From: Verpa conica
Lineage: Eukaryota; Ascomycota; Pezizomycetes; Pezizales; Morchellaceae
Reading direction: 5' to 3'
Length of the DNA stretch: 64,000 bases
NCBI GenBank assembly: GCA_033030425.1
Contig: JAUFSD010000001.1
Location: 1,674,001 to 1,738,000 of the forward strand
Shown: piece after piece, positions 45,264-56,740 of the stretch
How the letters are laid out: each line of letters begins with the position of its first letter
How positions within the stretch are numbered: position 1 is the stretch's first letter
Translations under genes and position numbers: made by a program
Notes under the pieces: generated by a model
Database searches by the model: none
Seen by the model: only the letters and a program-made list of their open reading frames with translations
What the model was told of the DNA's origin: nothing

Positions 45264-47443
45264 ATGTCGCCAAATAAACGTGCCTTTAGAGGCATTTTTG
45301 ACTGGATTCCCGGCCCCGAGAAGGGCGAAACACGGCCCAACGATGTTCCAGGATCAGCTGCACCAAAACCTCGACAACCACGGAGCTTAAGAGATCACCT
45401 CCGGCCGAGTTTGCCTACATATTCAGGGCCTTATAATGTCTGTATTTGTGCCAAGGAAGTTGTAAATCTTGAAATAACTAATTAACTGAACTTTGGAGTT
45501 AGTAGGTAGCAATGATGGAGATGGAGATCCCTGTGTCAGAACCTCGGGTCTTTAGTCGAATAAAGCGTAATGGAAGCCACGCTATTAAACTTGAGACAGT
45601 CCTATTTTCAATATACTATCCCGCTGCCTTAGGAACAGGAGAGGGATCAGATCCATCCGGAAGACAGACCTGGTCCCGACCAGTACGTATAAACAAGTGC
45701 CCGTTTTTTCATATCACTCTTGAATAGTATATATTTAATACTAATTGTCTGATCATTTTTTTTTTTTTTAAAAAAAAAACTTAGACATGGCTCTCACGTC
45801 CCAGAAGATCAGTATCACATGGCTACTCAGCATACGCAGACTGGCCAAAATGGGCCACGACTAGTTTCCTCCTCGTTACTGCCGCGTTAACAAAGCTTCC
45901 AGCGTACCGAAACGCCGCATTAGCATCACACTTTCCGGATGTTTCCGATAAAGTGGAACCAAAGCCAGAAGAAGGAGATTATGAGAAAGGGATGCCGGTG
46001 TTCCCACTTATGATGTTTTCGCACGGGTTAGGAGGGACAAGGACTGCTTATTCAAGTATTTGTGGGGAATTTGCGAGCTATGGATTTATTGTCTGTGCGG
46101 TTGAACATAGGGATGGTAGCGCACCGAGGTCGTTTGTTAACCATAGCCTAGAGGTTTCGCCGGCAGATAGTGATGCAGAGGTGGGCAGGGCTGAGGGAGA
46201 GATTGCTGAAGGACAGGCGCAGACGCATGATAAGGTGGAGTACCTATGGCCAAGGTATCCGAGAGATGATACCAAACCCGGGGAAACTGTAGACGCGGAA
46301 CTGAGAACAGCTCAGCTTGAAATGAGAAAAGCCGAAATATTGGAGGCTTATCGAATCATGGAAGAACTGGCGCGTGGGGGCGGTGAAGAGGTTTCAGCGA
46401 GGAATCTAAGGAAGATTGGCAGTAAGGGTGCTTCTTCGAGGGGGCTGGATGGTGTTGATTGGGGTTCTTGGCAAGGAAAGATTCAATTGGATAGGTATGT
46501 ATGCCAAATAATTGTACACAATTACATGCTGGAGAGTAACCCGGGCCTGTTTTTGGTTGTGGCCTTGGTTATCTTATCTGTCCCTATACCCCCCTCTTAG
46601 AACTGAGTAATTAGTGGTTTCTCGTTTATTCTAACATATATTCTGGGTATTAGCGTTACAATGACTGGTCATTCATTTGGTGCAGCTACTACTATCGAGG
46701 TCCTTCGACACCAAACCGATATGTTCCCGTTTATCGGCCAAGGTATCATCTATGACCCATGGGGTGCTGCAATACAAGGTCAAGATGCAGATTATAAGAT
46801 TCATACACCATTATTATGTATTAATAGTGAGTCCTTCATGCAATGGGAGACAAACTACGATGCGATCCTAGGCGTATTTGAAGAGGCTCTTGAAGGGGAC
46901 GAGCGATGCTGGTTAATGACAGTCCGTACGTTATAATCTCCTTAGCTGTTTATATTTTGGTGTGTTGAAAAACTAAATCTATTCTTGTTAAAAGGAGGCA
47001 GTATTCATATAAATCAGTCAGATTTTACACTCTTATTCCCGCTTCTTTCAAAATACGGTCTTAAAATGACAGTCGATCCTAAACGTGCACTTGATATCAA
47101 TATCAACGCATCATTAGAGTTTCTTGCTCGTGTCACCGATAAGGAAATGATTCGCCGGAATTGGCGGAACTTCGAGGCTTTTCTAGACATCAAACCTGAG
47201 GAATGTTTCAACAATTGGAGCGATGAACAAGGGGATGGTGCTGGAGGACCAGGAGAGAATTCAGGGGGAGACAAGCGAAGGGTAGTTAACAAACGATTTT
47301 TGAAGTTTTGGGGAGAATACCACAGGAAGAATGAAGTCTGGATGCATGTCTCTCCTGATAGCAAAGGTCGCGTGAGAGCTGATGGAATGGAAACAAGAGA
47401 GGCAGCGATGAGAGATGGGAATACGAAACTAGGTATTGCCTGA
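45264..47443 (+). CDS. Platelet-activating-factor acetylhydrolase-like phospholipase
   Basis: Five exons (45264-45437, 45506-45682, 45785-46494, 46654-46925, 46995-47443) give 593 aa. The alpha/beta-hydrolase core is clear. LPTYSGPYN-VAMMEMEIPV spans intron one, FSHGLGG holds the oxyanion loop, and GHSFG carries the nucleophile Ser361. IIYDPWG gives the acid Asp388, and RGSIHINQSDF gives His449, restored by splicing intron four. This is the PAF-AH isoform II/plasma group, which removes short or oxidised sn-2 acyl chains from phospholipids. Fungal members are often longer, and here a charged insertion of about 80 residues (about 210-350) precedes the Ser motif. No signal peptide is seen, so a cytosolic place is likely. 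The first donor is a non-canonical GTCTGT. Intron two contains T14 followed by A10. Confidence 0.9.
45756..45779. repeat. T14-A10 self-complementary run inside an intron
   Basis: Fourteen T directly followed by ten A, just before the 3' splice site of intron two of the PAF-AH-like gene. It is self-complementary over ten bases and prone to length change. Confidence 0.85.
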
Positions 47444-48823
47444 CACATAAGGCAGATAAGCGTTTACTGAAAGTACATATATAATAGTAGAGTAGCTCCC
47501 TGAAATTCCATTGTTTATACCCTTAATAACATAGATATGGCATGGAAGGAGACTTGCCTTGGCGGTAGAGGCTAGCGCGTACCCTTATATGCATACCCAT
47601 CTCCATTGAGTTAAGCCTGGGGGATAGTTAGTGGCCTAGGTTTATATTATAATTGAAGAATTCCTGGGGTTATGTTCATTCATCGATCAAGATCTTGCGG
47701 TAGTAGTTTTGCAAGAAAACTGTGTTGAAAAGCCGAACCTAAGCTATAAGGCTCTACGGCACCGTAACGCATAAACGGGCCCGGCAAATCGTCTAGTCTT
47801 ATGCTACCTAGAATTTCTAAATAGCTTACCTAAGTACTCCTAAAATTCTAGGCTCCGTCGAGGATCAGGGCTTATATATCAGGCGCGTTCTGCTAAAGGT
47901 TGTCCACCCGGTAGTCTCAATGCACTAGCGAGAAAGCCCTCCAGATAGGGAGCCTAAGGGAAATGGCTCATGGGGCTGCATCTGGAACAATACTTGAGGA
48001 ACATAGCCTTATGTACATTTCTATCCCGGGAAAAGTGTTTCGCTTACTAGTTATCTAGCTAGTGTGGCGACAGAAATACATATACTTAAACTCGAGATAT
48101 TCTAATATAGTATGAGGCGTATTAAGCACGTGTGTGTCCAAGGGATAAGAAAGAAAATGTTTCATTCTAGGTTTTAAGCAGTCAGGTCCTGCTGCTTTAC
48201 TTGACAAACCGAGCAGGTGGTTGTGCCTACATAACACTACGGGATGCCGAGTTCAGCGCCGGCGGCTAGCTACTGTCGCACCGAGTAACAAATGAAGAAA
48301 CTCAACCAAAATCCTACTTAGAGGTCTACCAAGAAATGCCTACTTCGAGCATCTAGTATGTTATTCTTACAAGCTACCTGCCTCCCGAAAGGTAACCTCA
48401 CCCACACCTGACCGATTAGAGCTCCAAGTATGGCAGGACAAGACAAGATCTCACCTTCAGTCCTACCATGTATATATGCCGGAAGTAGAGTTGGGCAAAA
48501 GGTAGAAGGTAATGAATGTCTGATTTTCGAAACTGGCTGGACATGGCTCATGGCTCTTTTTTTTTGTCGGCTCTATCGCCTCTCTTCTTTCGCCTGATTA
48601 TACCGCCTTTGTTCTAAACTTTGTCTTACACTTATATAGGTAGGTGTAGAATGAAAATGGTGCGAGTTTAGGGGCGTAAGCCTGAAACTGGGGGGTTATC
48701 TTTGTTGAACTTTCCCTATATTCCTTGAGCCCGCACTGGTACTTTCTAAAAAGTTTGTTTTTAATCTTTCAATTTGACATCGATTAGCACTCTCATTCGT
48801 CAGCCGACACAGCGTCGTCAACG
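47444..48823. other. Gene-free spacer between PAF-AH and kelch genes
   Basis: AT-rich with no recognisable gene. A 77-codon minus-strand frame (48551-48318) has an ATG but no domain or splice context. The final 200 bp, with CT-rich sequence, form the promoter of the kelch gene. Confidence 0.5.
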
Positions 48824-51197
48824 ATGAAGTTCAGTATTGTATTTGGCGTGACTGGAACATTTTCTCTGTTAGTATCTCGTGTCGCTTCGGTCGACTATGA
48901 TCAGCAGAAGGACTTTTGTAGAAGATTTTATCATCAATGTGAGTCATTACTCGATTAGCCTGGCTTTTTTTCAAAGGAGTTGATGATATTGACTATATCA
49001 TGTTTAGCGGCCGTGATAAAAGATAGACTTTATATCGATGGTGGGTTTATAGGATTACCGGAAAATCCTAGCAACTACTCAAGTATGGATCCTCTCTTTC
49101 TACTAACTTCTTTATGCATTTTTTAATAGCCCTTTAGACGAAAGACTCTTATTCCATGACCTCAATGACGACCAATTAAAAATCCCACCACTTGTCAGCA
49201 ACCTGACTACAAAACCGGTTAGCGTTCCAAATGTCGCCGGCGGTCAACTATGGGCAGACGAGGCAAACGGAAAACTATACTTGTTTGGGGGAGAGTATTC
49301 CTCAGGGCCACCGTTCCAGCCTAGTTTATGGTGCTACGATACATGGAACGATACATGGGTCCAAGTTGATCCTGATGATCGTGGACAACGGATTCAACGC
49401 CCCTCGTTTGGTGCAGGTACCAGCGTGGAGCATATGGGAATGGGATACTACCTGGGAGGCTGGCTTGGGACAAATAACGTTGTTGGATGGAGCGGTAATA
49501 GATTTGCCACGTCGAATTTGATATCATATGATATGATAAACAACGTTCTCAGAAATGAAACCGGGCCTTCGGGCCCTCCTAGAGTTGAGGGTGTGCTTTA
49601 TTATGTCCCCACTGGGGATGCGGGGCTCCTGGTTTCATTCGGGGGCTTATATGTGGAGGAAGGGGAGGTTGTTGGGGTATGGACGTCCCTCGAGTCTATT
49701 TACATCATTGGGGAATGAGACTAATAGTGCTATTGGGAAAACCAGGCGTCAATGAGCGATATAGATGTGTATGATGTGAGTGCGAAAACGTGGAATCGTG
49801 TACAAGCCAGTGGAGATATCCCTGAATCACGGAGACTCTTTTGCGGTGGTTTAACTTGGGCTGCTGACGGCTCTTCGTATAATGTGTAAGTTTCTCTATC
49901 GTATCAGGTTAACTCCTAGTAGTTCTAATAAGTAGTAGCTATATATATGGTGGTGCATCTACTTCCAAGGATTCACCAGGACTGGATGATATCTACATAC
50001 TTACAATGCCTTCATTCAATTGGGTGCGCTTCTGGGTTCATGATCCTCCAAGGATCCACAACGGTTTTACTTGTAACGTTATCAATAATGGCCAAATGAT
50101 GGTATTAGGAGGGACTTTCCCATTTGAACCAACCGGGTGTGATACACCAACGGCATGGGGAGCTCATATGATGGACCTTGGTCGGGCGAATCCAGATGGT
50201 GCTGAGTGGTACGGGTATAGGAAAAACTTGACAACTTATTCTGTACCGCAAGATCTAATTAATGTTATCGGAGGAGGGTGAGATAACTTTGATGAACCTT
50301 CTAGAGATTTCCCAGTAATACTAACTTTGAGAGAACATTAGTCCTAGTGGAGGTGCACAACGTCTAGCACCAGATGGTGGTTTTAATTCTACCGATATCA
50401 AAACACTATTTTCGCGGAAACTATTGGTTCAAACACGTCAACCGACTCGAACACCCAAGAGCAACGATGGTACAGATTCAAGTGGCCCATCAATAGCTTT
50501 GATCGTTGGGCCCTCTGTAGGTCTAGGAGTTCCCGCAATAGCCGCAATGCTTGGCTTCTATTTAATTTATTCCAGGAAGAAGGCCCGGCAAACTAAATTC
50601 GATAAGGGAAAACGAGATCTCCACCTCGGCACAGAACATATTCAAGCGTACCAACTACCAACTACACAATCCCCAACCCATTCCCCAGGCCAAATGGTGC
50701 ACGGATATCAATATCCGGTCCAGCCATACGCCCTCGCGCAGAACCAACCACACCAAGCTACCTTTCAGTCGTACCTTTATCAGCCTCCAAATCTTGCTGG
50801 GTATCCGTCAGCACTGGGACCTCAAGATCTAGGCGGAAAGCAACCTCAAGAGCTACCCACTGATCGATCATCAACATCGTTTGAAAAATTCATTAATAAT
50901 CCCACCACTGGTAACGACGAAGCCGAAGATAAACTACGCGAGATTTATGGGAAAAATCCTTTTGAGGATACTTCCAGACTAGAAAAGTCGCCGGAGATCA
51001 TTATAGGCGGCCCACTCGATAGAGATTATAGTAGGGAAGAAAGGCCGCTACCTTCGCCAAACAGAAGAGGGAGTCATAACAATAAGGAAGATAGGCCATC
51101 ACCAGATAATATAACCAGACCTGATCCTAATCGGAAGGACTCAGACCCAGGCGTAGGTCCGGTACCTGGAAAAGATTCCCTAGGTCGTATGTTTTGA
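48824..51197 (+). CDS. Kelch-repeat single-pass membrane glycoprotein
   Basis: Six exons (48824-48938, 49008-49082, 49138-49676, 49746-49885, 49939-50277, 50342-51197) give 687 aa. The first 22 residues (MKFSIVFGVTGTFSLLVSRVAS) form a signal peptide. The ectodomain (about 25-420) has kelch beta-propeller blades marked by LYIDGG, LYLFGGE, VSFGGLY, VYIYGGAS and MMVLGGT, each with a nearby Tyr/Trp, and several Asn-x-Ser/Thr sites. One membrane helix (IALIVGPSVGLGVPAIAAML, about 460-480) is followed by basic SRKKARQ. The cytosolic tail of 200 residues is rich in Pro, Gln, Tyr and charged residues. Five of five introns have good GT-AG ends and TACTAAC-like branch sites (two nearly perfect). This architecture is common in Pezizomycotina; the function is not known to me. 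A surface or cell-end role is a guess from kelch proteins in general. Confidence 0.88.
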
Positions 51198-52197
51198 GTT
51201 TTAGGCGAAGGATCATCGGAAAAATCTGGGGGGGTATAAGGCGTTGGGTTTAGTACATGTTGTGGTTATTTCAGATGAGCTTATTCAACTCCAGGGCTAG
51301 AAAAACTGGATTTTTTAACCAATGGAACTTGCTAAAAAAAAGGTATTCCGAATGGAAAATACGTCAGAATTAAGCGTAATTTTTTTTTTTTTTACCGACT
51401 ATTTATGTTTCCGATTTTGCATGGATCTAAAAAGAATAGTTAACTTAGCGGCGCTAAATAAGATCCTCCAATAACACTTCTAAATTTTCTTTTGTTACGT
51501 TTTCCTTTCTTTTATATCTATCTTTTTGTAAATTTCAAGACTACCTATCTCCTACTTTAGGTATGATCAGGTCTGCGTGTTGGAGCTGGTCGAATACCAT
51601 AGTAATGTTTATTTCCTTAAGGTTTATATTTCTATAGCTAGATATATACTTGGTGTAATTAACTTATAAAGTCTCTTCAAAAAAATCATGTGGCTAGTTG
51701 TGTACTTACAAATAAGACAAGAAAAAAAGAACCATGTGACCAGGCCACATGGAAGAAAACGAGTGAGATTTCGTGATTCGGGACGATAATATTGTTGTTC
51801 TCTCATTAAGTACACTTCCAGCTTTAATTTTCAGTTAAACGTATAAAAAAGCAAGCACGAACAAGAAACACAAATAAAAATTCCCCAAACGAGCACTAGT
51901 CGATGATCATGTAGTGTACTATTAATTAAAAGCAAGGGATATTATGATAAGACATATACGTAACTTTTATATGCCACATGCATACTACACGAGCTCCAAC
52001 TCCGGGTCGATAGAAGCCAATGCTAAGTTTTTTTAAGCCGTCCCTTGCGTCGCAGATAAAACTTCATTTATGCAAGTTCCCGCAAAACACCCAACGTTTT
52101 CGCGTGACCTTAATTTCTTTTCCCCCTCATTTATAACGTTCGTTTGATCCAAACTAACCTCCATCTTTTGAGGAGATTTTTATTTTATTTTTTGATT
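51198..52197. other. Gene-free spacer between kelch and CAP genes
   Basis: AT-rich with a T-run of about 16 near 51379 and low-complexity stretches. A 63-codon minus frame at 51.6-51.8 kb lacks support. The last 150 bp are the promoter/leader of the CAP gene. Confidence 0.5.
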
Positions 52198-52976
52198 ATG
52201 CTGTTCTCGCTCAGGACCTTATTTTGTCTTATCTCCTTTTCTCTCTCAAGCATTCCTTTCTCAGCAGCCACTGCAGCGCCTGATGCTGCGATAGTCAGTG
52301 CTGGAGATGATCCATCGTACACAGATAAAACAACCTTCCAGAGGGTGATGATCAGTACCCATAACAAGTGGCGAAGAGAACATGGTGTCAAAGATGTTTC
52401 TTGGGACACGAATCTAGCAGAATTTGCCGAGAAACATGTTAAGAAGTGTTTGTGGGGTCATTCAGTGAGTAGTCTTTGGTTTTCAATTAATATTTCCTCC
52501 CTCCCCCCTTTTTTTTCTTTTTCAATGAGACTGGAGTGGGTTTAACACCTTCGGTGATCTAGGGTGGTCCGTATGGGGAGAATTTAGCTGCCGGTTATAA
52601 GACTGCGCAATTGGCTCTAGATGCCTGGGGAGATGAGAGAAATCTATATAAGAGCTTTGGAGACTACGATAAGGCGTCTCCTCCCCCAGGTACAGGCCAT
52701 TTTACGCAAATGGTCTGGGCTGCGACTGATAAGATTGGGTGTGCTCGGATGAAGTGTGTAAATGTCATTAAGGATGGTTTTGAGTCATGGTATGTGTCTC
52801 CTGGTTACTATAAATAAAATCCCTCCTTCTTCTTAGTGCAAAGTGTAAAGATCAATACGGGGTTAGCTCACAGGTCTTGGGTTATTCATAGGGTTATTGT
52901 CTGTGAATACACCGCACCGGGTAATATTCAGGGCGCATACACCAAAAACGTTTTCAAACCAGTTAGGAGACCTTAA
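52198..52976 (+). CDS. Secreted CAP-domain (PR-1/SCP-like) protein
   Basis: Exons are 52198-52464, 52563-52795 and 52892-52976, giving 194 aa. The start Met begins a signal peptide (LFSLRTLFCLISFSLSSIPFSAATA, residues 2-26). The CAP core shows HNKWRREHGV near residue 60, LAEFAEKHVKKC-WGHS, GPYGENLAAG after intron one (residues about 91-100), GHFTQMVWA (about 143-151) and C-terminal VCEYTAPGNIQGAY. The cavity residues of the family (His60-like, Glu in the GEN motif and His in GHFTQ) are present. The last splice is uncertain: the in-frame join uses a weak GTCTCC donor, and reading on instead gives a shorter C-terminus (SPGYYK). CAP proteins are small secreted, often sterol- or lipid-binding proteins (the yeast Pry proteins) in the extracellular space. 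In fungi they may act at the host or environment interface. Confidence 0.85.
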
Positions 52977-55900
52977 TTAGTAGCTGGGGTTTACAGATTC
53001 GAGGTAAGTAAATACAACTTACGTTCATGTCCATATACCAAACTCTGACCGGGCTTGGACTAGCAGAGCTTTTCTCGGTGATGTATTGGACGGAGAGCGT
53101 ACGTATTTTAGAGTCATAAAGCTGGAATTCCTTTGCGGAGTATTATAAGCCAGTGACACTTTGGACTTGTAGAGCCTAGGTATTTTAGGTCGACGGGATT
53201 TATTGGAAAACTTTCTAGAGTGAACGATGTATTCTTCTCATAAGTGATAGAGAATGTCTGTTAGCTGAGATTTGTAGAGAGATTTGGAAGTTTTTGGTTT
53301 GACTTGAGTTGAATAAGAAAATAGTCGGTCCTAGGAATATATTGATAGGCAAGAGGCGAAAAAGCGAATTGGAAGAGATGTTGTGAGAACCTGGGAGTGC
53401 TGCCACACATATAATACTGTATAGGGCCTATATGTTTGATATTCAAGTCTTGGTGGTCTAATTGATCTTGCAAGTGCTGGTGCTTCAATAATTGTAGGCC
53501 GTGCGTAGGTATAGATAAGGACTGTCAAAGGAAACTAGAATTGCCGAAAGACTGGATACGTAAAATATATGACAATGAAACATTCCTCTACACTAGTCAA
53601 GTACGTAATGTCTTAATCCAAAAGTTATAAGTTCGCCGTCAGCGCTAGGGTACTCGGATTCGGAGTGTGCACCTAATTGAAAGTCAGCTTACGATTGAGT
53701 TATTTCCCAAGATCGTATGTAGTATCATCGTACACACTCTACAAGTAGTACTTCTACTTAGGTCAGATAAACAAAAGCTCTCCTTTCCTGCGTAACACGG
53801 GACATCATAATATAATTCGAGATATTCTCACCCCACTACGTATCGTATCCAAACCCGGAGCTTCTGCCGCGCGACATCTATCTTCTAAACTACCGCTATA
53901 TATACAAGCGTACGGGGTTAGGATATCGGTAAGCTACTAGGCTTATAAAAGCATCTCGGACATCCTAACCCTACCCTCGATCTATACTTACAAGCATCCT
54001 CAATGGCTAGCTAGCTACGTTATAGGCTGGTGATTTCTCCTCCCCTATGATCCGAGACCCGTAGTAGCTTACCATGACATAAGTGTATGATCCACCGCCC
54101 CTCCCCCCCGAGATGCTTATATGGTTCCAACGTAGTGAAACAGGAGTGATAGTCTTGTACTGAGATAGCTCAAGTCTTTACATTTAGTTCTCGCGGGGGC
54201 CTTTCCGTCATCGAGTGAAGCCCGAAGTCCCGGGCTATTCACAAGGCCTAGAAACAGACCACTGCCCCCCCCCCTGTAATATATTAGGAGCGCAAATAAA
54301 CCTACTTAACAAAGTAATATATTAATATACTGTTACCAGCTCCAGCTCCCTGCACGAGGGGGGCTACTGCGATTCACTACCTCCACATCCCCCCTTTTCT
54401 GTGCCATTTTTTTCCCTCCCTCGTTGATAGATCTGTCGCGCAAAGCTTCCCGAAGATATACTATTGTATGATGGATATTCGGATCAAGTGAAACATTTTA
54501 ACCCGAATTACGAGGGATATAAGAATTTCCAATAATAATCAAGAACAAACCAAGATCAGTAAGCGGCCTCGATCATTCGTGCTTACTGTGTTTGTTTATT
54601 TTTTTTCCCAGAAAAAGAATTCATTATTCTAGCTATCTCTCCTTAATATGTCTTTTTTTCTCTTTTTTTTTTCATAAGTTCATGCGACAAGAAGTACTTT
54701 ACTTTAATAAATTACTGTGACTTGGACCGCTTCGCTTGCTGCCCAGTCGGGGTCGGCATTCAATCAAGTTCTAGTACGTGGTGGGGTTCAACTTTCTCCG
54801 AGCCTCGGTGGGATGTTGAGATCCGAAACGGAGAGAGGGTCCACTTGAACTAGGATAGTGCATCGCCCCTCTTCTACATGCATGCTGTACCATTTCTCGG
54901 GAACCTCCTCCCCCCGTAAGTGGGGCGAGTAGCAACATACATTGGATTTGCCTTCTTACGAGTTAAGGTGCAGGTCCCTCTTAGCATTTTAGTAATTATT
55001 GGTAGTTGAAAAGAATAATCAATTCCTAATTGCTTTTTTGGTGCTGTATGTTTGGTCTCATAGAAACAATTGAACAGATAAACAGGTGGTAGGATCTACA
55101 TATTGTCGCTACAACATTCCCATCTTAGCTGGTTCCTGGCGTCAGGACGTGGATATAGTCGCGATGAAGACAACCCACAAATCACTAATTATAATAAAGC
55201 TTTTTGTTCGATCTGCGTTCTATGTTTGTGGTGTTCATTTCTAGTTAGCACATCCGCCCTAATCCGTGGCAACATGGTATCAACTTTGGGATGTCTGGTG
55301 ACTGCTTCCGGCGCCTTGTGTACCGTTTTCAGTCAAAATTTAGGAATATTTATGATTTGTGAACATTCTTAAAGATATAATGTAAGCTTAACTTATATTG
55401 ACCGCGCGGCTGGTTGTGAGTTGTGAAGATATTCAGCCTAGGATGAACCTATGTACGGGGCCAGTGTGCTTTGGGGACCCTGAAACTCTGCCAAGGCCCG
55501 AACATCAGAGCAAACTCTTTGTCAAAAGGTTGAAACGACCTGTTAAATTAAATACCCTGGACCCTAAATTAGAATATTCTCGTAGCGAACATACCTGTCA
55601 ATGTATAAACAAGCCACTTTAAAGCGAACCACTTGGATACCTATAGAGTGAGTTTCTCGATCAAGCTCGCGTTACAAGCCCAAGGCCGTGGTGATTATAT
55701 GAAAATCCGTGCGTAGGAATAAGCATTTGATTCAGGAAGGTGGACAGAAAGCCCAGCAGATAACTGTAATCACACAGACAAGACCAGTAGAGAAGTTCGT
55801 AGGAATACACGATCAGGGCATAACTTTTAGTGAGGCAAGCAAGCTAGCACATGGCTAGGGAAATAGGATAAGTGACCAAATATCCGCCAGCTGCCCTCAA

Positions 55901-56740
55901 TATCCGTTTTCCGTACACTCGTGGCGTGTTTGGTGATGTTTGCCATTCCCATGCCTTACCTATCGCGATGGCCTCCACTCTTCTAGAGCTGATTCTTTTA
56001 TACAGGGTGACCCGATTAGGCGGGGGACTCTAGCGCAGATGTCGCACGATTGCTCAATCGGGCGCAACCTGTAACGCTAAGCCCCTGGAGTAGGCCGAAA
56101 GGGAGCAAGGCGCTAAGACCAAAATCGGGTGGCGCCCAGGCGTTGAAGGTTTAGCCGGGGGAGCCCGTTAGGCGATGGATGGCCACTCCCCATCGCTTAT
56201 GGAGGATCCTGGGCCGATGATATCTGCGCTACTGCAAGGTACCAGAAGTCGTTGACCAATGCCTGCTGTGGGTGCAAGTAACGCCTCCTGAAACGATGTG
56301 CACTGTCCCGATGCATGCACGACCGCACTGGAGGGGCGAGGCCAAGAGAGAGGGGATGGCAAGAATACACTCCGTTGGCTCGGGACATTCGGGTGACCCT
56401 AGGAATAGTTTGCTTTTTGCTACCCATGGGTACCTATTGGTACCTATTCACTATTCTGCGGATTCACTACAAAAGATGGCCCTCCCCTCCCCCCATCTAT
56501 GCTCTTCAGTTGTTTTCAACATCACCACACACGCATTTGCTTCAGGCAGTGCCATTCGTTTTTTTTTTCCTTTTACTCTTTTTTATTTATTTATTTTTTA
56601 TATTTACTTATTTGTCTCTCTTTAATACTGCTAGCAGTATCACTATCACTCACTATCAATTACTTCATATATATATATACTCCCACTCTTTCGGAATCCC
56701 TTCACATAAAATATTCAGCAACAATATATAGACTATCAAG
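52977..56740. other. Gene-free region before the repeat-rich cell-wall gene
   Basis: About 3.8 kb. The 53-55 kb part is AT-rich and stop-filled. A hydrophobic 89-codon frame at 55103 starts at TTG and has no recognisable domain. From about 55990 to 56350 the sequence turns clearly GC-richer, with a 14-base hairpin CGATTGCTCAATCG near 56048. From 56400 to 56740 it is the T-rich promoter of the cell-wall gene, with a TTTATTTATTTATTTTTTA run near 56582 and a TATATATATATA near 56670. Confidence 0.5.

Noticed and set aside
55103..55372. 89-codon hydrophobic frame
   Set aside because: It has a non-ATG start, and no transporter motif or exon continuation could be found on either side.
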